Positions 24,681 through 35,560 of a stretch of DNA of 64,000 bases are shown one piece after another. The notes beneath the pieces were generated by a model. That model was not told the DNA's origin. It made no database searches and saw nothing but the letters and a program-made list of their open reading frames with translations. The translations under genes were made by a program, and so were the position numbers. How positions within the stretch are numbered: the stretch's first letter is position 1; every line of letters begins with the position of its first letter. Source of the DNA: Toxotes chatareus. Taxonomy: Eukaryota > Chordata > Actinopteri > Toxotidae. The stretch spans positions 102,203-166,202 of the forward strand of contig JAFBJY010001471.1 in the NCBI GenBank assembly GCA_016801885.1, read 5' to 3'.

Positions 24681-25170
24681 GGGTAAGTATAATCGGAGGA
24701 GGGTTAGGGTTAGGTGGGAGGGAGGGTGTGGATTAGATGGTTAAGGTTAGGAAAGGGTAGTGGAAGGTTAAGGTTAGGAAGGGGTAATGGGGGGGGGTTA
24801 GGGTAAGTTGGTTAGATAGTTCCAAGTTAAGCAAGGATAGTGGAAGAGAGGTTAAGACAAGGAAAAGGTAGTAGGAGGGTTGAGGTTGAGGTCAGGAGGA
24901 TTAAATAATGGAGGCAAGAAAGTAGTTGATTATAGAGGGTTGAGGGTTGGGGTTAGGGTTAGGGTTGGGGGTTGAGGGTTAGGGGTTGGGGTTAGGTTAG
25001 GGGTTAGAGGTTGGGGGTTAGGGTCTAAGGTTGGGGTTAGGAGATTCTGATCCTTGGGGTTGCCGGATTGCCACCTTAGTGGACCCTTAAAAGGTTTAGG
25101 GTTAAAGGTTGAGGGTTGAAAGGGTTGGGGTCCCAAGGGGGTTAGGGTTGAGGTTGGGGTTATAGGCACA
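24680..25170. repeat. Degenerate telomere-like TTAGGG/GGTTGAGG repeats
   Basis: Dense runs of GGGTTAGGGTT, GGGTTGAGG and GGTTAGGAAGGG variants, densest at 24940-25045. The pattern is that of an interstitial, decayed vertebrate telomere-type repeat rather than a functional telomere. It directly precedes the repeat at 25190. Confidence 0.75.
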
Positions 25171-25189
25171 AAGGCGTATATTGCAGAAT

Positions 25190-25305
25190 AATCCTCAACA
25201 TTAATGAACCGATTTCAATGATTGTGTATATGGGCGCGGATATTTTCAATGGTTAGCCCAATGTGTATACGCATTCCTTACATTCCAATGTAAGGTGCAA
25301 CCCAG
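25190..25305. repeat. Short interspersed block shared with 33625-33715
   Basis: Ordered matches to 33625-33715 include GATTTCAATGATTGTGTAT against GATTTTCAATGACTGTGTAT, TGGGCGCGGAT against TGGGCGTAGAT, and CCTTACATTCCAATGTAA against CCTACATTCAATGTAA. Both copies follow TTAGG-like DNA on their left side. Class unknown. Confidence 0.65.
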
Positions 25306-25589
25306 CGTGAGTTGAATTCCACATTTTGGTGAATGATGAAATATATTAAATGGAAAATATGACAGATGCTCATAATTGGAGATCTCAAAAGTATTATTTT
25401 ATTTAAATTTATCTTGTTTATAAACTTTAAAGGTTCTGAAATTTTCTTGAAAGAAATACCCTAATGACTACCAGGTGTACTTTGTCTCTCTATTTGAATT
25501 CCAGAATATACCTTTTTCCAAGTTCCGTGGCGAAATGCAGCCGGACAGTTGACCTAATGGGGGTGAAATGTTAGGGAGAAACACGGAGG

Positions 25590-27080
25590 TAAGTTCACGT
25601 TCCTGAAATTGGACACTCCATCACAGTAAATACCTCAATTTTGTACCCAGGACAGGTGCTTGACTGAGGTTAGGTTTAAGGAATGAACAATTAGAATGAG
25701 TTCACTTTCCTGGAATTGGACCCTCCATCGCGGTAAGTACCTCAGACACATGCAGGACAGTTGCTTGACTGAGGTTAGGTTCAGGGAGCCAACAGTGAGG
25801 TAAGTTTCACGTTCCTGAATTGGACCTACAAGCAGTGAAGTACCTAAAGACACATGCCAGGACAGTTGCTGACCAGAAAGAGGGCAAAGTTTAGGAGTGA
25901 AAGGCAGGTAAGTTTCATGTTCCTGGAATTGGACCTCCATCGTTAAAATACCTCAGACACATGCCCAGGACAGTTGATTGAGAGAGGTGAAAGAATTTAG
26001 GAATGCGTTGTGTCCAGTTCATGTTCCTGGAATGGGACCTCCATGGTAGTAAGTACCAAGACATGCCCAGGCAGTTGCCTCCAGCATGGTACCTCTGGAG
26101 TCTGGAAGTCATCTGGGAGTACAAGGGCCCACTAGGGGCACTAAGTTCCACAGGAGGATCACCAGGGTCGCTAAGGCCCACAGGAGTGCCAGGGGCACTT
26201 CAAGTCCCACAGGAGTACCAGGGACACAAGATCTACACAGGACTACCAGGGCACTAAGTTCCAGGGCCTGGGATTAGGGTATAGACCGTGGAGGGGGTGC
26301 TTGGGTGTTGGTGGCAGGGCACCAATGGAGGCAGGTTCTGGAGGTCTTGGAGGTCGGACGTTTGGCAGGATGTTATGCAGGATAGAGGCACACATCCCAG
26401 GTAAAGTCCCAACATGGTCCCCACAGGATTGCAGGGTTCAACTTTGGCAAGATGTTGTATGCCAGGATGAGGCACCCATCCCAGGTAGAGTCCCAACATA
26501 GTCCCCATGATCCTGGAGCTCCATGGAGACACTCAGCCATAAAGGTTCTCATGATCCCCCTGGAGTCTCCAGGGGCCTTTGGCATAATCATTAAGCCTCG
26601 GATCAGGCACTATCCCTGGGTAAGGGTTAAGGTGAGATGCCTACCTCAGACACATGTAGGACAGTTGCTACTGAGGGATAGAGGTTAGGAGTGAAGGTGG
26701 GTAAGTTCAGGATTCAGAAATGGACTTCCATGCAGTGAAAGTACTGCCAGATACATGCCCAGGACAGTTGCCTGACAGAGGAGCAAGTTTGGAGCCCAGA
26801 TAGCGAGGCAAGTTTTCATGTTCACGGAATTGGACACACACATGCAGTAAGTACGTCCAGACGGATACTTGGTACGGTTGCCTGGACGGAGAGAACAACG
26901 TTAGAGCTAACAGGGGTAAGTTTCACTTTCATGAATTGAATTCCTGCAGTAGTACCTCCAGTGCACTCTCAGATATATCTGCTTAGGACGTTTGTTTGAT
27001 TGAGGGTTAGGCTTAGGAGGAGACGATGGTTAACCACCATTCACCCTAAACTCAACCTCAGTCAAGCACTCCGTCCTGGC
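25590..27080. repeat. Satellite array, unit about 80-110 bp, left block
   Basis: Repeated ordered motifs: GACTGAGGTTAGGTTTAGG, GGTAAGTTCACGTTCCTG, GAATTGGACCTCCAT, CAGTAAGTACCTCAGACACA, TGCCCAGGACAGTTGCTTG. The array is interrupted at 26090-26620 by sequence related to the 4.65-5.35 kb family. The recurrent GGTAAGTA resembles a splice donor but is simply part of the unit. No coding conservation. Confidence 0.85.
26090..26620. repeat. Sub-block related to the 4.65-5.35 kb repeat
   Basis: Begins with a short direct repeat of CACAGGAGTACCAGGGGCAC-type units (26120-26265). It then carries TTTGGCAGGATGTTATGC, CCCAGGTAAAGTCCCAACA, GGAGCTCCATGGAGACACT and CCAGGGGCCTTTGGCA. These correspond one by one to landmarks at 4640-4770, which places both arrays in one satellite superfamily. 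Confidence 0.75.
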
Positions 27081-28510
27081 AATATGGACCACCATGCGGT
27101 AAGTAAGGTTGTCTTTGAGTTATTCTAAATAATGAACCATTAATCTTAGAACATTCTTTTATTAGAAGAAAATATAACGCGGATAAGACAACAGTACAGC
27201 AAAAGTTAGTTATGATTACAAGAATAAAGAACATGGGATTAAGCATGATTACTCTTCCCGCCGGAGTCGCAGCACCCTAATCAGATCTTAATGAGCCATC
27301 GCCGGACTGTGACTCGATGGGCTACAAGACATCTCACTGTGTGTGTAGGCCTTCCCTCCTCTGAGGCTCACTGCTCGTGCCATCACTCGTCTGGATGCCT
27401 CACTGAGGATGCCCTCTTCTTGAGGCCTGGCCACCTCCATCTCTTCCTCCTCATCTTAAAGGACAGTAATGCCGGAAGTTGCCGGGTTGTATTTTTCCAG
27501 ATCTGCAGGCTGTCCCCACCCAGCAGGTGCCTCAGCAGCATCCCTCCACCCTCTTCCCTCTTCCTCCTGGCCCTCCACCGGAGTCCCCCTGCTGGAAATT
27601 TTCTTCCTCCTGCTGCTGCCGTTGCCTCCTGCTCCTCCTCCTGACTCCTGACCTCGCAGGGAGCCCTCTGAGGTTGGGCCCTCCTTCCTCCTCCTGCCCT
27701 GGCTTCCACTCCTGATGATTTTGAAAGTTAGTGAGTTGGGCGAAAAGCATTTAGTTTAGGACTAGATAGCAAGAATATGCAGCAGCTGTAGAGCTATCAT
27801 TACACACTCTATAAGATTGACCTTGTGCTGTCACTGGCCGTGTGTGGGACAGCATCTGTTAAGGACCTCAGAGACCTGCTGATCTAGTCTAACTGACCGC
27901 CCCTACAAAGCTGTGGCTTCTGCTGGGCTGACCACAGTGAATTTGGCGGGCTGTTTGGGAGGTCGTGGCACATTACCAAGTATTCACTGTCTCTGTCTCC
28001 TCCGAGGTCAGAGAGCTTCTATCAACCCTGTAGGAGAGTAGGTGTACATCATCCACCACTTTCAAAGGCATATATATATATATATATATATATAATGGGG
28101 ACACACATATGCTCATGTCATTGTTATGGAACAGGCACTACGATAAAAGTAACATAACGGCGTTGATATTTCCAGGTCTAAGCATCTTGAAGTGGTCGGG
28201 CCCCCGGAAGACCAAAGCCTTTCCAGCAAACTTTGGGTGAAATAGTGACACCTTATTTCCCATTTCCCTTACCAGAATTAGTAAAGAAAAAGGTCTTAGG
28301 ACACGTCTTTCTGAAGCCAGGCAGGAGTGGCCTCCCCACGTGGCCAAAGGCCTTCAGGTGTGCCATTTTTATTTTAATTATTTCCTTGCCATCTATTACC
28401 GGGCCGAAACGCCTCAACTTCTGTCTTGTGATCAGTAACCTGTGAAAGTAAGTAGTAGAAAAAAAGTTTAAAAGGGTGGGTGAGTCTGTTCCAGTGAACA
28501 ATGGACCAAC
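27080..28510. other. Insertion interrupting the satellite array
   Basis: The satellite stops at about 27080 and resumes at about 28540. The intervening 1.4 kb is unique in the window. It holds a C/T-rich segment (27360-27720) with overlapping Ser/Pro/Leu-rich plus-strand frames and Arg/Glu/Gly-rich minus-strand frames, a TA microsatellite, and a minus frame at 28253-28501. No domain is recognised. It could be a decayed transposable element or a gene fragment. Confidence 0.5.
28070..28094. repeat. (TA)n microsatellite
   Basis: An uninterrupted alternating TA run of about 25 bases within the block that interrupts the satellite. Confidence 0.95.
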
Positions 28511-29200
28511 AGTGTACTTTATGCCTTCTCAGGTAAGAAGATTGGCTCAGGGACAGTTGCCTGACTTATTAGCAAACGTTAGATGTTCGTAACGGCGGTT
28601 CTAGTTTCTGAAATCCTGGAATAAGACCTCCATGCAGTAAGGCACTCTCAGGAACATACCCAGGACAGGCGCTTATTGAGGGTTAGTTTAGGAGTGTAGT
28701 AGAATAATCACCTTTAAAAACCCAACCTCAGTTCAAGCGCCTGTCCCAAATTGACCTCCATGCGTGTAATGCCAATTAGATTATTACGTTAGTGACAGGT
28801 TTTTGACTGAGGTTAGGGATTTAGAGTGAAGGAGGAATACCTTCACTCCAAACCTAACCTCAGTCAGCGCTGTCCTGGAATTGGATCTCGTAAGCGGCAA
28901 TCAGACGGATGCCCAGCACAGTTGCCTTCGACTGGTGATTAAAGGTAAGTCATGAAGGGTGGGTGAGTTCAAGTTCCAGGGGAATGGACCAAGCGTCAAG
29001 GTGAAAGCACCAAAAGAGACATGCCCAGGGCAGTTACTTGACTGAGGGGATAGAAGTGAAGAGGAGTGGAAAGATTGGAATGAGGTTCAGGATTCAGGAA
29101 ACAGACCAACAGATCACAGTAAGTACCAAAGAGACATGCCCAGGACAACTGCTTGACCGAGGGGATAGGGTTAGGAGTAGAGGTGGCGTAAGTGGAAGTT
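28510..29200. repeat. Satellite array, right block with palindromic units
   Basis: Same family as 25590-27080. At 28806-28866 a GACTGAGGTTAGGGATTTAG-type arm is followed within a few bases by its near-perfect reverse complement (CCTTCACTCCAAACCTAACC, then TCAGTC). A second, weaker flip lies at 28676-28748. Unit orientation therefore changes inside the array. Confidence 0.82.
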
Positions 29201-30190
29201 CACCGGAAAGGCACTATATATTCCAAATTTTCTACGCTATAAAACTTACATCATTACTAAATCAACAACTCACCCTGATTATGCGAAGATCTTTTAGATA
29301 ATCTACCTGGGCTTTGGACACGTAGCTCTTTCTGTCATGCCTAGGAAGACACACTTCTCTATGGCCTGTGGTTTCTGAGCTACGACCCCCACCAACAGAC
29401 CAAAAGTTTGGGCTGCCAGGTAGCGCCTGTTGGTGGGGGGTTTGTCCTGAGGTCCACGGATGCTTAGCTCGAAGGTTGTTTTCTGCCAGTTATATAAATG
29501 CCAGGATGTCCTTACTTGCCATTTAGTGTTGGCTGTAGAAACTGGGATATTTACAGTCACATCAGAGTTATAGAAGAACCAACCATTTTAACTACTTTTA
29601 CTGAAAAAACAAACTTCTTTCTTTATTCTTTATATTCCAACCTCTGCAGGACTCCATTTGTACTATTGCCCCTTTTTCCACGCAGCAACTTGTCCAAAAT
29701 GCACGCTATTGTTTTAGTTATCCTTGCCCGGTAGCTTTCTGCACGATGGCTAAAGCCTTATAAACTTGAGGAACACCTCAATGTCTATGAGGACAGCATG
29801 TTTCTGGCTCGTGGGCTTCAGTGTGAAACTGGGTTGATTGAGGTACCTGGATGACCAAATCATGTAATTGATGAGCATTGTAAACATGGGGATGATTGTT
29901 AATGACTTGGATTTGGAGAAGACAAAGCTACGCTACTCCATTCAGTTTTACCATGTCGTTTAAAAACAACAGGCTCATATTTATGTCAGTGCCCCTTCCT
30001 GACATATACAGAGGAGGAACTATTCTGGGATAAACTTTCCTTTGTTTAATGTTCCTCAATGCTTTTGGTGATGCTTTTAGGCCCTAAGAGGTAAGATTCC
30101 AAATAAGTCCAACAGGTGGTCTAAAAAGAAAATGGTACTGTTTTAATACAAAGTGGGATGCTCATAGTCGCCTTGTAAACAGCAGTAATA
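29200..30190. other. Unassigned DNA between satellite and duplicated element
   Basis: A minus frame at 29303-29560 (85 codons) and several broken minus-strand segments between 29560 and 29950 (for example one encoding SLTIIPMFTMLINYMIWSS) suggest a decayed coding sequence. I do not recognise the family. It may be part of the same element that follows at 30190. Confidence 0.35.
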
Positions 30191-32000
30191 CTCACCCAGG
30201 ACAGGCGTGGGGCTCTGAGGTGTGGTGGCTGGAGCAGCCACGGCACCACTCCCTCTGCTGGTGGGTGGAGCAGAGGGACCTGAGCAGCGGATGCACTTGC
30301 CACAGGCTGTGGGCTAGTTGGTAGGACTGCTGAAGCATGGAGGCCGGCTGTGGAGGCAGAAGCTGTGGCAGGTTAGCAAACACAGGTTGCTGGGCGTGAC
30401 TGCCTGAAGGTGCCTCCCACTCCTCCAACAGCGCCTTCAATCCCTCTGTTTGATGGGCTGCAACCCATTCCTCCACGTAGGTGAGGGTTAACGCAGTCTT
30501 AGTAGAGCACTTGTGGTGGAGTGTGGAGATTGGGGTGTAGGGGTTGTACCCCCGGAGGTCCTCAGGGTTGTGTAATGGTGGAGAAAGCTGGGGTGGTGGT
30601 GGGTACGGGGTGGGGGGGTGGTGGTGGTGGTGGTGAGTAGTTTGCGGTGGTGGTCCGGTGGAAGTGGTGGTGATGGTGGTGTTTATGTGGTGTTTGGCGG
30701 TGGTGGTGTTCAAGAACTGGAGCTTTTCTGATGGCCACTTTTTAGCCAGTGGTGTTACTGCTTTCCCTGTGGGAAGAGAGAATGAAAATGATTGAGCAAA
30801 ATGAAACCAAGAATATGGTTTATATCTTCCGTGAATTTGTCGGTATGAAAGTGTATCCTTGGGGGTTCTTCCCATGTATGAAAGATGAGGTGCTTTGTCC
30901 AGCCTTATGCGTAGTCGCTTATTTGACCCTGGCTCTCTGGGACGGGCGCCTCAGTCTTCCCAACATAACGGGAGATTTTTTTTGCTTATGAAGAGACGCC
31001 TCTTTTGGTCATCCTGCAATGTTGTAGTTTGTCCCGCTAAATGGCGGGACAGGGAGGCTTAGCATCCTCATGCACTCTAAATAATTTTGTTTTTTGGTTC
31101 AGGGTATGGGAGAGGCATGGCAATGTAAAATGTCGGAATTTTTATTAATGTCCATAAATGTTGATGGTTAAATATTGATTTTCAGGTGAAGTCTACCTTC
31201 CAGGGAAAACACGTCTACATCCAGGATAATGACCTTGCTCATCTACAGGAAAAGAACCACGTCAGAGTGAAGAAATCGACATCCGGAAGAGCATCACATC
31301 AGGAAAATGACCTTATACATCTACTTGAAGAATATGTCAAGAAATGTTTATCTACAACAAGAGCTTTATCTACATCCTTGATGAAGTGACCTTAAAAAAA
31401 AATCTACATAAGTAGTGGGTTCTTACCTTCATCTTATCAGGTTCATCACGGTAAAAATCACTCGTGTTATATAGAGGCTCAGGTTGGACACACCACTTGG
31501 AACAGGTGGCTAGGATTATTTTCGTAAAGAGTACCAACCAGTCAAGGAATTCGACCTGTGCTGCAAGAAAGCTTTGAAGCGGATGCTTCATTGGTTAAGT
31601 GTACAGACACGGCATGCCGAAGGAGAGTTTTAAGTGACCCGGAGGGGTGTTTTAGAGAGAACAGTGGGTGAGATTCAGAAGTTCAGGAATGCCAAGACTG
31701 TATTGTGGAATTCCCAAATTTTCACTGTGGTCTCCCAAAGGAATTTTGGTGAAAAAGATTACGGTCTCTTGCTGCCATCAGTGGACAAAACAAAAGTGCA
31801 AAAAGTCAGTTTTTTAAAAAAGGTTTATTAGTTGAAAAGCCAAAAATAACCACATCAACGCTTTGATAATTCCGGAAGTGTGAATATTTATTTTGCCGTT
31901 TTTAGACATCTAAACTGTATAAAAGAAGTTATAAGGTGTTAATAAAATTCCATATAAACGGGCCCGGCGCCAAGAATTCTACGGATTTTTTCTAACTGAG
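30190..32000 (-). repeat. Unrecognised ~1.9-kb element, copy 1, with minus-strand frame
   Basis: Homologous in order to 33715-35560. Shared landmarks include CAGCCACGGCACC, TTTCCCTGTGGGAAGAGA, ATGATTGAGCAAAATG, GGCAATGTAAAATGT, CACGTCTACATCCAGGATAA, TCTCTTGCTGCCATC and a terminal AGAATTCT. The minus frame at 30192-30875 (227 codons) has a His/Pro/Thr-rich middle caused by a GGT microsatellite and a Leu/Gln-rich C-terminal part. A second minus frame at 31370-31591 includes KWCVQPEPLYNTSDFYRDEP. The family is unknown to me; repeat status and decayed coding capacity suggest a transposable element or duplicated gene fragment. Confidence 0.6.
30590..30665. repeat. (GGT)n-rich low-complexity tract
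   Basis: Imperfect GGT/GTG trinucleotide run, reading as His/Pro/Thr codons on the minus strand. The matching position in the second copy (about 34110-34150) also has GGTGG-rich sequence, so the tract predates the duplication. Confidence 0.85.
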
Positions 32001-33620
32001 CTAACGGATCATATAGGGGTTTGGGGTTTCAGTTATGATGGTTAAGGTTCGTCAGGTTATGGATTAAGGGGGGAAAGGGGAAAGCATTATGTCAGCAAGT
32101 GTTCTCACAAAATATAAAATACCAGAATGTGTGTGTGTGTGTGTGTGTGTCATGTTTCTTTTTAGATCTCGTTCAAGCTGATGGTGAAAGTTAAAGTGAC
32201 ACTATATCATCATGTTCTGGATAGAAACTGTAAAAATAACCAGGCTGGATGGAAGGAGGAAGCATTTTTTTCCTCAACATTATTTCATCTTTTTTCAGTT
32301 CTGGTATTTTTTTCAGTCTGGGTCCAGAAACTTTTTTGTTTATGACCATGACTTTAAAGGGGTTTCTTCATCTGTTTGTAAGTTTGTGTTTTAATTGTAT
32401 TTCTTTTTTTTTCTCTCTTCTGTTGTGGGGGTCCTGTCTCCTGATCTCCTTCATCCCGGATCATCTTCTTCAGATCCTAAAACAATGACTTATTTTTATG
32501 CTGGTGTGAGGTTTACATGCAAGTGTGTTTGTTTGCTGTGAATCACATTGTGGTTAAGTTTGTGTTTGGGGATTTCCTCCATGTGTTTATGGATACAGTT
32601 GAAAGGGATCAGGTCATTCTTTTGATGATTCTCTACCTGTTAAACCATCCAAACAGCCTGCAGTGTTTCCCTCTGTGTTTATGTTGCTGTTTTAGGGGTT
32701 TGGACTTGGTTTCAGGGTTAGGGTTAGAATTGGTTTGTTAGGTTGGAAGATTAATTCTTAATAATCCGAGATTATGATTTTGGTGCACTGGCAACAGGTG
32801 CCTGCCAAATCACCACCCCCACTTCCGTTTGTAGTTTTCAACTTTTCCTTTTCTGAGATTGATACTAATTGATATTATTATTGTTGTTTCCTTTTGTTTT
32901 TTATCTTTCAGACCATCCTGCTGATTGCCCCCTTTTTTTAGGGTCTGGGATGGAAAGTACCATTTTTCCTCTGAGTCTGGGGTCATCTGTGAAAAAGGGT
33001 AATATTGATACAAAAATAATAAATATAATAAATACAATAAATATTGGACTACTGTAATAATAACATTAAAAGGTAAGTGCTTGAAAAGAATGGTATAAGT
33101 GAAATACATGGAACTCATATATATAAAAAATAGGAAAAAATCAAATCTTTCATAAAAAAGGGGGGGTCAAAATGTCATCAAGGCATAAATAAGGTCAGTT
33201 ATATATATACACACCTTACACACATATAAGAATATTAAACACCATTATTTTATTAACCCTGTTTCATTTAAGATTGCAGTGGGTCTTTAATTGAGGTTAG
33301 GTTCAATTCAAGTTGGCTGTTTAAAATGTTTCTTTCTTCCATATAATTCTCTGAATTTTCTTAGGTTCATTCTGTTGCTTTCCCAAACTTTATCCTTTAA
33401 TTATAGGTTATTTGATTTCTCAAAAAAGGCACTGAGGGAGATAAAATAGGGGGGGAGATAAAGGTTATAAAAAGGGCAACAGTTGTAAATCTTCAGATGG
33501 GTTATGGAGCTGGGGGCGTGGCCAGGTATAAGGTTAGGTTAGGGGTTAAATAGGGTGGGATGGTTGAGTTAGGATTAGGAAGTTTAGGGGGTTTAGGTGG
33601 GTGAGGATTGAACAAGTTAT
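32000..33620. other. Spacer between the two element copies
   Basis: T-rich with short plus frames (32212-32741) and polyT/AT stretches. Small TTAGG-like patches lie at 32690-32735 and 33520-33600. No gene recognised. Confidence 0.4.
32129..32150. repeat. (GT)n microsatellite
   Basis: An uninterrupted GT run of about 22 bases. Confidence 0.95.
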
Positions 33621-33624
33621 AATG

Positions 33625-35560
33625 TCACATTGTGGAACGGATTTTCAATGACTGTGTATGTGGGCGTAGATGTTTTAGGGGGTTTATCGCCTCACTCCCC
33701 TACATTCAATGTAAAATTACAGCAGGCAGCACCTTCCCTGAGGTGCGAGGAGCAGAAGGGCAGGCAGGCAGGAACCCTCCCCCGCGGTGTGAGGGCAGAC
33801 AGCCACGGCACCCTCCCCGCAGGTTTGAGGAGAAAAGGGCGTGCTGCTGCAGGCTGTGGCAAAGGGAGGGGAGGAGCAGGGGGCTGCTGGCCCGTGGAGG
33901 TAGATGGTGTTGCAGGCTGTAGAGCCCCAGTTGTGTGTCACAGTCTGTAGATGCTCCACCTCTCCCAAAAGCTTTGTCAGCCTTTCTTTAATGGAGTGCA
34001 ACCCATTTAAACCCGTGGTCAAAGGGGTTTCTCCAGTCTTTTAAAGGGATTACTGGTGGAGGTGGAAATTTGGGGGGCAGGGGTTGTGACCCGGAGTCCC
34101 AGGGGTTGTGTTGGGGGAGCTGCGGGGGTGGTGGTGGTTTTACGGTGGTTGTGTTTTGCGTGTTGTGTTGTTTGGTTGAGCCGGACTTTTCCTTAATGCG
34201 GCTTTCTTGGCCTTCATCATGAGAGCCTGGTCATCACGCTTTCCCTGTGGGAAGAGAATAGAATAATGATTGAGCAAAATGGACATAGAATGGTTTATGT
34301 TTTCATTGAAATTGTTATGTAAAGTGTATCATACAGGGTTCTCATGGGGCGGGAGATGAGTGCTTCTCCAGCCTGGCGTAGTCTTTTCTGACCGCAGTCT
34401 TTGATGACACTTCAGTCTCCACCATCTTGGAGTTTCTTTTTACTAATGAAGAGCGCCTCTGGCCAGCCCTTCATGTAAATACTTATCCATGAATGGCTGG
34501 GACAAGGAGACATAATATCTCCTCCACTCATGGAGCACTTGGTCTTTGCCTGCAAGAATGCCGGAAGGCGTGGCAATGTAAAATGTTTGAAATCTATATC
34601 AATGTCCACACAAATCTGTTGATGAAACAGCGGTGATTTTAGATATATCATCCTTTGGGAAGAGCACGTCTACATCCAGGATAATGACCTTTAAACATCT
34701 ACATGAAGAATATGTCAAGTGAAATCTACACATCCTGGAAGAAACACGTCTACATCCGGGATAATGACCCGTACATGCATACATGAAAGAAATATATCAG
34801 GTAAATACCACATCTTGGAAGAGCACGTCTACGTCATTGATAGTGACATAAAAAAAAAAAATCCACATGAAATAATTGGGTTCTTACTACATCGTACGCT
34901 GGTTCCTAACCCGCAGGTGAAAACGCTTAGGTATTTTAACCAGGGGCTGAGGTTGGACACATCCACTTAGAACCTTAAAATTGACGCCAAGTTTGTTTTT
35001 CCGGAAAAAAGCACCCATTACGACCCGATTCCAGAATTAGACCTGAAAACACAAAGGGCTTTAGGAAGCAGAATGTACATCAGACAAGAAGTGACGGCTT
35101 TACAGACTGCAGCATGTTAGGTTGATTACTTTACTGAGAGGAATGTTTTAGAAGCTTACGACCATTGAGTTCAAATTGGAAGATGCCACTGGGCTGTATT
35201 GTGCAGATTCCAGCTTTTGAACCGTGGTCTTGCCCAAATGAATTTTTTGGTGTAAAGAATTATTGTAGTCTCTTGCTGCCATCTAGTGGATAAAAAAAAA
35301 GAAGTGCAAAGAAAGTACAGTTTTTTGAAAAGGGTTTATTAGTTTGAAAAAACCAAAATGTAGTGACATTAAGGAAAACATTAATTCTGCAGCTGGAAAT
35401 TAGCGAAATATTTATTTTGCCCATTTTCAGATTATTTTAATATGTACTCAATGGAGCAGTTATGAATTGTTAGTAAAAGATTCCCACATAATGACGGCTG
35501 CAGCATACGAGAATTCTTCTAGATTTTACACTAGCGGCAAACTAGCAGCGTGTAATGGGA
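33625..35560 (-). repeat. Unrecognised ~1.9-kb element, copy 2
   Basis: Begins with the short block also present at 25190-25305, then follows copy 1 landmark by landmark. The minus frame at 33717-34022 (GLNGLHSIKERLTKLLGEVE...) is the counterpart of a part of the copy 1 frame (VEEWVAAHQTEGLKALLEEW). The minus frame at 34412-34651 and its neighbouring phase encode a segment that reads, across a frameshift, as HEWRRYYVSLSQPFMDKYLH. This segment looks protein-like, but I cannot name it. The CACGTCTACATCC block is repeated three times here (34665-34840), against about two in copy 1. Confidence 0.6.

Noticed and set aside
24940..25045. Functional telomere end
   Set aside because: TTAGGG units are highly degenerate, internal, and followed by ordinary repeats; at most an interstitial tract.
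27291..27750. Overlapping Ser/Pro-rich and Arg/Glu-rich frames on both strands
   Set aside because: Simultaneously open frames over C/T-rich low-complexity DNA are expected by composition; no gene call made.
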